Below are positions 1-5,999 of a stretch of DNA of 8,343 nt, one piece after another (the first letter of the stretch is position 1; each line of letters starts with the position of its first letter). Location: assembly GCF_000454545.1 (NCBI RefSeq), contig NZ_CM002139.1:1697353-1705695 (forward strand). Direction: 5' to 3'. The notes under the pieces are model-generated. The model had not been told where the DNA came from. It did no database searches and saw only the letters and a program-made list of their open reading frames with translations. The DNA is from Xanthomonas cassavae CFBP 4642. Lineage in GTDB: Bacteria; Pseudomonadota; Gammaproteobacteria; Xanthomonadales; Xanthomonadaceae. Made by a program: the position numbers and the translations under genes.

Positions 1-217
1 CTCTCCCGCGGTCGCTCAGACCTATGGGTTATCGGTCGACCACGCCGCCTCTCGACGCCTAATCTGGCAGATCGCCAAGAGATAAGGGGTTGGGGTGAGG
101 GTAAGGGCGAAGCCACTCGGCAATCGATAACACCAGGCTTCGCACGTACCCTCGTCCGCCCCTGCGGGGCACCTTCTCCCTCATAAAGGAGGACAATGTC
201 CCGCAGGGAGAAGGGCG
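1..217. repeat. Intergenic palindromic repeat cluster; no gene in 1-317
   Basis: This gene-free left end is built of inverted repeat modules. Arms at 97-114 and 136-153 are inverted copies matching at 16 of 18 positions (core gagggta...gcgaagcc) around a 21-nt spacer. A perfect 5-bp stem with a 3-nt loop lies at 158-170 (gcccc-tgc-ggggc). A perfect 10-bp inverted pair lies at 172-181 and 205-214 (ccttctccct / agggagaagg). The start of the window (ctctccc) and agataagg near 80-87 resemble outer parts of another, degenerate unit, so the element probably continues to the left. Motifs of this type recur between genes in Xanthomonas genomes; that is recalled knowledge. The rest of the gap, 218-317, shows no convincing gene or U-tailed terminator. 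In transcripts leaving the PAP2 gene these hairpins could stabilise the 3' end or help termination. Confidence 0.7.
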
Positions 218-317
218 GGCAGAGACGCTCTGAAATTTGCTGGGTTCGTCTTGGCTGCCTGTTCGCCTGCATTGCGCCGGTCGGTCGGAAACCGGTTGTC
301 ATGCAAGCCGCTACCGC

Positions 318-860
318 TTACCCCAGCACCGCAGGCAGCCCCCACAGCGACAGGCTCGCCAGCACCACGCCGATCGCCGTTGCGGCGAGCACGTCGCTGG
401 GATAATGCAGGCCCAGCACCACGCGCGACAGCGCAACACCGGCAGAGAACGGCACCAGCAGCGGAGCCAGCCCCGGGTAGTAGGCGAGTGCGACGATGCT
501 GAAGGACACCGCGTGCAGGGTGTGCCCGGACGGAAAGCTGAACTCGTCCAGCGGTGCCACCCAGGCGCGGATGCGTACGTCGGCTGCGTAGGGGCGTGGG
601 CGGCGGGTCCAGCGCTTGAGCGCCCTGTACAGCGTCAGCGCCAGCACGCCGGTTGCGGCCATGTGCGCGGAGGCACGTACGCCGTCCATGCCGTCGAGTA
701 GCACCAGCAGCCCCATCAGGCTGTACCAGAACACGCCGTCGCCCAACCGGCTGATCGCGGCAAACGTGCGCCGCACCGGATGGCGACGGCACCAGTGATT
801 GGCGCGCCGGCACCAGCGCGCTTCGTGACCGCGCCATACCTCAAGCCGCGTTGACGACAT
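318..860 (-). CDS. PAP2-family membrane phosphatase, 180 aa
   Basis: This is a small integral-membrane acid phosphatase of the PAP2 / lipid phosphate phosphatase family, which removes phosphate from substrates such as phosphatidic acid, phosphatidylglycerol phosphate or undecaprenyl diphosphate. All three catalytic motifs are present: KX6RP at K82-P90, PSGH at 110-113 and SRX5HX3D at S145-D156, with H113 and H152 as the expected catalytic histidines. Hydrophobic stretches near 43-57, 63-81, 114-149 and 156-175 fit a multi-pass membrane protein, and the N-terminus is Arg-rich. I chose the ATG at 858-860 because GGGGG lies 4 nt upstream; an in-frame start at 917 would force a 77-nt overlap. With the chosen start it overlaps the glycosyltransferase gene by 20 nt, which implies translational coupling. 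The substrate cannot be read from sequence. The family call is firm and the start fairly so. Confidence 0.9.
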   Translation of the reverse strand: MSSTRLEVWRGHEARWCRRANHWCRRHPVRRTFAAISRLGDGVFWYSLMGLLVLLDGMDGVRASAHMAATGVLALTLYRALKRWTRRPRPYAADVRIRAWVAPLDEFSFPSGHTLHAVSFSIVALAYYPGLAPLLVPFSAGVALSRVVLGLHYPSDVLAATAIGVVLASLSLWGLPAVLG

Positions 861-1977
861 AACGCCCCCGTGCAGCGCTGATTCCCAGCAACAAGGCTTC
901 GAAGTCGGAGACCACATTGTCCGGGTGCAATTTTTTCATCGCCTGTGCGGCGTCCGTCCCCAGGCGCTGACGCAGTGCATCGTCCCGCGTCAGCGCCACG
1001 GCGGCCTGGACGAAGGCCTCATCGGTCTCCACCGCCGCGCCGGTCTGGCCATCGCGAAGGTACTCGCGAGCGGCGCCGTAGTCGAAGGCGACCGTGGCCA
1101 CACCGCTGGCCATGGCTTCCAGGGTCACATTGCCGAAGGTCTCGCTGCGGCTGGGAAACAGGAACAGATCGCCGCTGGCGAAGTGGCGCGCCAGGGCGTC
1201 GCCGCGCTGGATGCCGCTGAAGATGAAGTCGGGATTTTCATGCGCGATCTTCGCCCGCGACGGTCCATCGCCCACCCAGACAAAGCGCGCCTTCGGGCGG
1301 ACCTGCTGCAGCTTGCGGAATGCATGCACGGCCAGCGGCAGGTTCTTTTCGTTGGCGATTCGCCCGACATAGATCGCCGCAAAACCTTCATCTTCGATAC
1401 CCCATTCCGCCCGCAGCGCCGGATCGCGCCGGGCCGGATCGAACTGCCGGCTGTCCACCGCGCGCGCCAGCAATTGCACCCGCTCGAAACCGCCGTCGCG
1501 CAGGAACTGCTGCAGCTCGCGGGTAGGCACCAGGGTGGCTTCGGCCTGATTGTGGAAGCGACGCATCCAGCGCAACGCAGTGCCCTGCAGCCAGGCGGCA
1601 CCGTAGTCGGGCAGGTACTCGTCAAAGCGCGTATGGAAGCCGGTGGCGACTGGAATGCCCAGCCGACGTGCCGCACGCATCGCCGACCAGCCCAAGGGGC
1701 CTTCCGTGGCCACATAGACCGCATCCGGTTGCGTGCCTGCCCAATGACGGAGGAGACGTTGCGTTGCCGGCAACCCGAACTTCAGTCCCGGGTAGCGCGG
1801 CAGCGATGCGCCGCGCACCAGTAGTGCCATGGCCGCGTCGGTATCGCTGCTCTGCCGTGGACGCACCACGTCCACCTGGTGTCCGCGTGCGCGCAGGCCG
1901 GTTTCCAGCCCGTGCACGGTCAGCGCTACACCGTTGACTTCGGGCGGATAGGTTTCGGTAACGATCGCGTAGCGCAT
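841..1977 (-). CDS. GT4-family (GT-B fold) glycosyltransferase, 378 aa
   Basis: This is a retaining glycosyltransferase of the GT-B fold that transfers a sugar from a nucleotide sugar. The N-terminal half carries TETYPPEVNGV (7-17), the Gly-rich acceptor-side loop typical of GT4, and a conserved HTRFDEY at 115-121. The C-terminal half carries YVGRIANEKN (203-212), with the Arg and Lys (R206, K211) that contact donor phosphates, and the EX7E motif (E279 and E287). No signal peptide or membrane segment is evident, so it is probably cytoplasmic or peripheral on the membrane. Its N-terminus resembles MgtA-like mannosyltransferases and SqdX-like lipid glycosyltransferases, so a lipid acceptor is plausible but unproven. 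The ATG at 1975-1977 is supported by GGAG 7 nt upstream. The gene overlaps the PAP2 phosphatase by 20 nt and is separated from ppx by 216 nt. Confidence 0.92.
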   Translation of the reverse strand: MRYAIVTETYPPEVNGVALTVHGLETGLRARGHQVDVVRPRQSSDTDAAMALLVRGASLPRYPGLKFGLPATQRLLRHWAGTQPDAVYVATEGPLGWSAMRAARRLGIPVATGFHTRFDEYLPDYGAAWLQGTALRWMRRFHNQAEATLVPTRELQQFLRDGGFERVQLLARAVDSRQFDPARRDPALRAEWGIEDEGFAAIYVGRIANEKNLPLAVHAFRKLQQVRPKARFVWVGDGPSRAKIAHENPDFIFSGIQRGDALARHFASGDLFLFPSRSETFGNVTLEAMASGVATVAFDYGAAREYLRDGQTGAAVETDEAFVQAAVALTRDDALRQRLGTDAAQAMKKLHPDNVVSDFEALLLGISAARGRYVVNAA

Positions 1978-1984
1978 GCCCGTT

Positions 1985-1988
1985 CTCC
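1985..1988 (-). promoter_or_regulatory. Ribosome binding site of the glycosyltransferase gene
   Basis: On the minus strand GGAG lies 7 nt before the ATG at 1975-1977. It is one of the few well-placed Shine-Dalgarno sites in the window and fixes the glycosyltransferase start. Confidence 0.7.
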
Positions 1989-2061
1989 GGTTTTCGCTAG
2001 CTTCCGGGAGGGCGATGGCATGGATGTTGCGCGCACAAGTCGCGGGGGTGACAAGTGCGAC

Positions 2062-2175
2062 GGAATTGGGAATTCGGGATTGGAGATTCGCAAAAGCGGC
2101 CTTCGCGCATCTGGGCGAGCACGCAGTACATCACGTGCCGCGATCAACAAATCCCGAATGCCAAATCCCGAATCC
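2062..2175. repeat. Inverted attcgggatt repeats between ppx and the glycosyltransferase gene
   Basis: Two groups of the same short motif face each other. The left arm (2062-2090) contains attcgggatt at 2072-2081 with degenerate copies on both sides. The right arm has aaatcccgaat twice, at 2149-2159 and 2163-2173, in a 14-bp tandem arrangement. The arms are separated by about 56 nt, so a transcript could fold into an imperfect long hairpin. Short repeats of this kind are scattered between genes in Xanthomonas (recalled, not searched). The rest of the gap, 1978-2193, holds no gene that I can see. Any promoter for the glycosyltransferase should lie here, but I find no convincing -35/-10 pair. 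Confidence 0.65.
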
Positions 2176-2177
2176 TG

Positions 2178-2198
2178 CCTGAGGCCGCAGGCCTCAGG
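2178..2198 (-). terminator. Strong hairpin at the ppx stop codon, possible terminator
   Basis: A perfect 9-bp stem with a 3-nt loop (cctgaggcc-gca-ggcctcagg) overlaps the TGA stop of ppx at 2194-2196. No run of T follows on the minus strand, so it is not a textbook intrinsic terminator. It may slow or end transcription, protect the 3' end from nucleases, or mark the boundary between the pho-polyphosphate block and the glycosyltransferase pair. Confidence 0.4.
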
Positions 2199-3720
2199 TC
2201 ACAAACGGTTTGAACGCGATCCCCAGCCCGGCCATGCTTTCCACTTCGCCGATCAGGTCGGCGCGCAGCAGCGGGCGTGAGTCGATCCAGCTTTGCGACA
2301 GGATCAGTGACAGCCGTGTGTCTTCGGCAGTGAGTTCCAGGGTCGGAATCGGGTCCGCCTCGTGTGCGCGGTGCAGCAGCACCGCCAGGCGCAGCAGCGC
2401 GGCCTTGCGGCGGGTTGGCAGCAGCAGGCGGTCGGGCAGGGCGTCGAAGGCGGTCTTGGGCACGTTGCGCCGATGCGTGCGCACCAGCGCCGCCAGCACC
2501 TGCTGCTCCTGCCGCGAGAAGCCGGCGATATCGGAGTGCTCCAGGATGTAGCTGCCGTGCACGTGGTACTGGCTGTGCGCGATGATCAGGCCCAGTTCGT
2601 GCAGGCGCGCGGCGCGGCGCAGCACCTGCGCATCGTCGCCGTCCAGTTGCCAGGAGTCGCACACCTGATCGAACAGGCGGCAGGCGGTGGCCTCTACGCG
2701 TTGCGCCTGCACTTCGTCGATGCCGTAGCGCTGCACCAGCGAGGCCACCGAACTGTCGCGCGGGTCGTTCTGGCCGCCGCGGCCAAGCATGTCGTACAGG
2801 ATGCCTTCGCGCATCGCCGCCTTGCTGACCATCAGCTTCTCCAGCCCCAGCGCCTGGAAGGCCGCTTCGAGCACCAGAATGCCGCCGGCAATGATCGGCC
2901 GGCGTTCGGCGGCCAGCCCGGGCAGCTGGATGTCTTCGATGCGCTTGGCCTTGAGCAACTCCTCGCGCAGCGCCGGTAGCGCCTGCGCGGTGATCGCGCC
3001 CTTGGTGAGCTTCATTGCCGCGCAGATCTCGCCGATCGCCTTGTGCGTGCCCGACGAGCCGATCGCTTCGTGCCAGCCCAGCGCCTTGTACTGGCCGGCG
3101 AACTGCTGGAATTCGGCGCCGATCTCGGTCAGTGCGTCCTTCCATTTCTTCTTGGACAACTTGCCGCCCGGGAAAAACCGCCGGGTGCTGGCGATGCAAC
3201 CGGCCTGCAGGCTTTCGCGCTCCAGGGTCTGGAAGCCACGGCCGATGATGAATTCCGTGGAGCCGCCGCCGATGTCGATCACCAGCCGGCGCTGGTCGGG
3301 CTTGGGCGGTTGCGCGTGGGTCACGCCGAGATAGATCAGGCGTGCTTCCTCGCGGCCGCTCACCACCTCGATCGCATGCCCGAGCGCGGTTTCTGCCGGC
3401 ATCAGGAACGTCTGCGGCGAGCGCAGCTGACGCACCGTGTTGGTCGCCAAGGCACGCACGCGCAGCGAGGGCACGTCGCGGATACGCTGGCCAAAGCGCG
3501 CCAGACATTCCAGTGCGCGCTGGCGCGCCTCGTTGGACAGGCCGCCCTTGCCATCCAGCCCATCGGCCATGCGCACGGTTTCGCGCAGGCGGTCGACCAC
3601 CCGCAGCTGACCCAACAGGTAGCGCGCGATGACCATGTGGAAACTGTTGGAACCTAGATCGATGGCGGCAAGAAAATCGCCATCACGCAGGGGGGCAATC
3701 GTGGGGGAGGATGTTGGCAT
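2194..3720 (-). CDS. ppx: Exopolyphosphatase (Ppx/GppA family), 508 aa
   Basis: Ppx releases orthophosphate processively from the ends of polyphosphate chains; GppA-type relatives also hydrolyse pppGpp. In the 508-residue numbering the ASKHA-fold phosphate loops are AIDLGSNS (19-26) and VIDIGGGSTE (147-156). The SGREEAR segment holds E125, equivalent by alignment from memory to catalytic Glu121 of E. coli Ppx. SSGTHKAIGE (222-231) and AGGILVLEAAF (278-288) are further nucleotide/phosphate-binding blocks. A C-terminal HD-like helical domain includes LHELGLIIAHS around 373-383. The long form, at about 508 aa, suits Ppx of the E. coli type. I chose the ATG at 3718-3720 because it leaves about 15 residues before FLAAIDLG, as in E. 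coli; a GTG at 3765 and an ATG at 3729 are in frame, and none has a clear ribosome site. It lies 58 nt after the ppk stop, so co-transcription is likely. Confidence 0.95.
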   Translation of the reverse strand: MPTSSPTIAPLRDGDFLAAIDLGSNSFHMVIARYLLGQLRVVDRLRETVRMADGLDGKGGLSNEARQRALECLARFGQRIRDVPSLRVRALATNTVRQLRSPQTFLMPAETALGHAIEVVSGREEARLIYLGVTHAQPPKPDQRRLVIDIGGGSTEFIIGRGFQTLERESLQAGCIASTRRFFPGGKLSKKKWKDALTEIGAEFQQFAGQYKALGWHEAIGSSGTHKAIGEICAAMKLTKGAITAQALPALREELLKAKRIEDIQLPGLAAERRPIIAGGILVLEAAFQALGLEKLMVSKAAMREGILYDMLGRGGQNDPRDSSVASLVQRYGIDEVQAQRVEATACRLFDQVCDSWQLDGDDAQVLRRAARLHELGLIIAHSQYHVHGSYILEHSDIAGFSRQEQQVLAALVRTHRRNVPKTAFDALPDRLLLPTRRKAALLRLAVLLHRAHEADPIPTLELTAEDTRLSLILSQSWIDSRPLLRADLIGEVESMAGLGIAFKPFVT

Positions 3721-3778
3721 GGGCCGCATGGTAGCCGATGGGCCGTTGGCCACGTGAGAGACCACGGCCGCAGCGTTT

Positions 3779-5893
3779 TCAGATCCGATCGAGCAAGGTC
3801 ATCTGCGCCGAATGGGCCGGTTCTCCGGGGGCAGGGGTACGCTTGTGGTAGACGCCTTCTGCATCCAGCTCCCAGGCGCTGACGTTGTCGTCCAGATAGT
3901 TCTGCAGCACCTCGCGATACACGCGCCGGGCCAGGTCCGGGTCCAGGATCGGGAAGCAGGTCTCCACCCGGCGCAACAGGTTGCGTTCCAGCCAGTCGGC
4001 GCTGGCGCAATACAACTCGGCCGCGCCGTCGTTGCCGAACCAGTACACGCGGCTGTGTTCGAGAAAGCGCCCCACGATCGAACGCACGCGGATAGTGTCG
4101 GACACGCCCGGCACGCCCGGCCGCAGCGTGCAGGCCCCGCGGATGATCAGGTCGATCTGCACGCCGGCCTGCGAGGCGGTGTACAGGGCGCGCACCACCT
4201 GCGGTTCGTTGAGCGCGTTCATCTTGGCGATGATGCGGCCAGGGCGGCCGTTGCGGGCCAGGCGGGTTTCGCGCTCGATCCGTTTCAGCACGCCGGCATG
4301 CAAAGTGAAGGGCGACTGCAGGAGTTGATCCAGCTTCATGCGCGGGGCCAGCCCGGACAACTGCTGGAACAGCATGTGCACATCGTTGCCGATCTCCGCA
4401 TCGGCGGTGATCAGGCTGATGTCGGTGTACAGCCGCGCCGTGCCGCTGTGGTAGTTGCCGGTGCCCAGGTGCACATAGCGTTTGAGCTTGCGTCCTTCGC
4501 GGCGCACGATCAGCAGCATCTTGGCGTGGGTCTTGTAGCCAACCACGCCATACACCACCTGCACGCCAGCCTCCTGCAACTTGTCGGCCAGCCCCAGGTT
4601 GGCCTCTTCGTCGAAGCGCGCGCGCAGCTCCACCACCACGGTCACGTCCTTGCCGTTGCGCGCGGCCAGGATCAGCGCATCGACGATCAACGAGTCCTTG
4701 CCGGTGCGGTACAGCGTCTGCTTGATCGCCAGCACGTTCGGGTCGACTGCCGCCTGGCGGATCACATCCAGCACCGCGGTGAACGCATCGAAGGGGTGGT
4801 GCAGCAGCACATCGCCCTTGCCGACGATGTCGAAGATGCCTTCGCTGTCGCGCAAGGTGCGCGGGTTGAACGATGGATACTTGAGCTCGGGGCGCTGCAC
4901 CAGGTCGTAGACCTGGGTGACGCGGCTGAGATTGACCGGGCCAACGATGCGATATACCGCGTTCTCGTTCAGGCCGAAGTTCTGCAGCAGGGTGCGCATG
5001 ATCGGCGCCGGGCAATCGTGCGCAATTTCCAGGCGGACTGCCGGCCGATAGCCGCGGGTGACCAGTTCGTCGCGCAAGGCGAGCGCAAGATTTTCGACTT
5101 CTTCCTCGTCCACCACCAACTCGGAATTGCGGGTGACGCGGAACTGGTAGGACCCCTTGACCTGCATGCCCGGGAACAGTTCGTCCACGAACTCGGACAG
5201 CACCGAGGACAGGAACACGAAACTCTGCGCGCCGTCCGGCGACAGGCTGGCCGGCAACTGGATGATGCGCGGCAACGAACGCGGCGCCCGCACGATGGCC
5301 AGGTGCCCGGCGCGACCGAACGCGTCCTGGCCTTCCAGCACCACCACGATGTTCAGGGTCTTGTTGAGGATCTTCGGGAACGGATGCGCCGGATCCAGCC
5401 CCAGCGGCGACAGCACCGGCATGATCTCGTTACGGAAGTAGGCGCGCAGCCAGCGTTTCTGCCGCGCCGTCCACGCGCTACGGCTGAGCACGGCCACGCC
5501 GGCCTCTTCCATCGCCGGGCGCAGCACCTCGTTCCAGGCGTGGTACTGCTGCTCCACCAGCTTGGCCGCGCGATCGTGCACGGCATTGAGGATGGCCGTG
5601 GGGCTCAAGCCATCCGGTGCCGGCGGCAAGCCGAACTCCTGCGCATGCCGCACGGTGGCGGCGCGGATCTCGAAGAATTCGTCCAGGTTGGTGCAGGAAA
5701 TGCACAGGAAACGCAGGCGTTCCAGCAGCGGCACCTGGTCGTCCAGCGCCTGCGCCAATACCCGGAAATTGAAGTCCAGCTGCGACAGCTCGCGGTTGAT
5801 GTACAGCGCCGGATCACGCAGCGGATCGGTGGCGATGTCGTCGCCGGGTGTGACGTCATGCAGTTCTTTGGCGTGGCCCATGGAGTCGGTCAT
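3779..5893 (-). CDS. ppk: Polyphosphate kinase 1, 704 aa
   Basis: PPK1 reversibly polymerises the terminal phosphate of ATP into polyphosphate through a phosphohistidine intermediate, typically as a membrane-associated oligomer. The N-domain starts with YINRELSQLDFN (31-42) and LRFLCISCTNLDEFFEIR (60-77). The catalytic core contains YVHLGTGNYHSGTARLYTD, whose H475 matches the autophosphorylated His435 of E. coli PPK, and FLEHSRVYWF, whose H613 matches the second essential histidine (His592). KQTLYRTG, RFDEEAN and YKTHAKM are further conserved ATP-site blocks. Length is normal. The start is uncertain: the ATG at 5891-5893 gives 30 residues before YINREL but has no ribosome site, an ATG at 5879-5881 is also in frame, and the reading frame stays open back to a GTG at 5989. 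It follows phoR by 106 nt and precedes ppx, so synthesis and breakdown of polyphosphate are paired. Confidence 0.96.
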   Translation of the reverse strand: MTDSMGHAKELHDVTPGDDIATDPLRDPALYINRELSQLDFNFRVLAQALDDQVPLLERLRFLCISCTNLDEFFEIRAATVRHAQEFGLPPAPDGLSPTAILNAVHDRAAKLVEQQYHAWNEVLRPAMEEAGVAVLSRSAWTARQKRWLRAYFRNEIMPVLSPLGLDPAHPFPKILNKTLNIVVVLEGQDAFGRAGHLAIVRAPRSLPRIIQLPASLSPDGAQSFVFLSSVLSEFVDELFPGMQVKGSYQFRVTRNSELVVDEEEVENLALALRDELVTRGYRPAVRLEIAHDCPAPIMRTLLQNFGLNENAVYRIVGPVNLSRVTQVYDLVQRPELKYPSFNPRTLRDSEGIFDIVGKGDVLLHHPFDAFTAVLDVIRQAAVDPNVLAIKQTLYRTGKDSLIVDALILAARNGKDVTVVVELRARFDEEANLGLADKLQEAGVQVVYGVVGYKTHAKMLLIVRREGRKLKRYVHLGTGNYHSGTARLYTDISLITADAEIGNDVHMLFQQLSGLAPRMKLDQLLQSPFTLHAGVLKRIERETRLARNGRPGRIIAKMNALNEPQVVRALYTASQAGVQIDLIIRGACTLRPGVPGVSDTIRVRSIVGRFLEHSRVYWFGNDGAAELYCASADWLERNLLRRVETCFPILDPDLARRVYREVLQNYLDDNVSAWELDAEGVYHKRTPAPGEPAHSAQMTLLDRI

Positions 5894-5970
5894 CAAGGCG
5901 AAGTGGTGTGCGTGGTGTGCGGCGCGTGGGCCGCGGCGCAGGCAATGCGACACGGAGGGCGCCGGTGCAT
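5893..5970 (-). CDS. Possible 25-codon leader ORF overlapping the ppk start
   Basis: In the phoR-ppk gap an ATG at 5968-5970 opens a 25-codon frame (starting MHRRPPCRIAC, then His/Thr-rich) whose TGA shares one base with the ppk ATG, forming TGATG. Such an arrangement can couple translation of two frames. The only good ribosome site nearby, AGGAGG at 5989-5994, is 18 nt upstream, which is too far to be optimal. It could be chance in GC-rich sequence, or part of a longer ppk N-terminus in the other frame. Confidence 0.2.
   Translation of the reverse strand: MHRRPPCRIACAAAHAPHTTHTTSP
5903..5920. repeat. 9-bp perfect tandem duplication in the ppk leader
   Basis: The plus strand reads gtggtgtgc twice in succession (5903-5911 and 5912-5920), ending 10 nt before the ppk ATG as read on the minus strand. 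Nine bases keep frame, so copy-number change would lengthen or shorten the leader without breaking either overlapping frame. Confidence 0.8.
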
Positions 5971-5988
5971 CGCGCGCTGCGGCCTGCA

Positions 5989-5994
5989 CCTCCT
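5989..5994 (-). promoter_or_regulatory. Shine-Dalgarno-like AGGAGG just after phoR
   Basis: The minus strand carries AGGAGG six bases after the phoR TGA. It is the best ribosome-site match in the window, but no ATG, GTG or TTG sits 5-10 nt beyond it: a GTG overlaps its last base, and the next ATG, out of the ppk frame, is 18 nt away. It may serve a non-standard ppk start or be fortuitous. Confidence 0.4.
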
Positions 5995-5999
5995 ACATA

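Noticed and set aside
277..295. Hairpin ccggt/accgg downstream of the PAP2 gene as a terminator
   Set aside because: The stem has only 5 bp with a 9-nt loop and no following T-run, which is too weak to call.
1..317. Small plus-strand frames in the left gap, such as the one starting near 196
   Set aside because: They run across the repeat and then antisense through the PAP2 gene, with no domain or homologous feature visible.
2030..2065. A possible Pho box before the glycosyltransferase gene (TGTCACC near 2046-2055 on the minus strand)
   Set aside because: Only one half-site is recognisable; the nearest GTC-containing partner is about 9 bp away rather than 11 and no -10 element follows.
2144..3508. 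Long alternative frames on the minus strand inside ppx, ppk and phoR
   Set aside because: They are Arg/Ala/Pro/Gly-rich frame-shifted readings of genes with intact motifs, which is usual in high-GC genomes.
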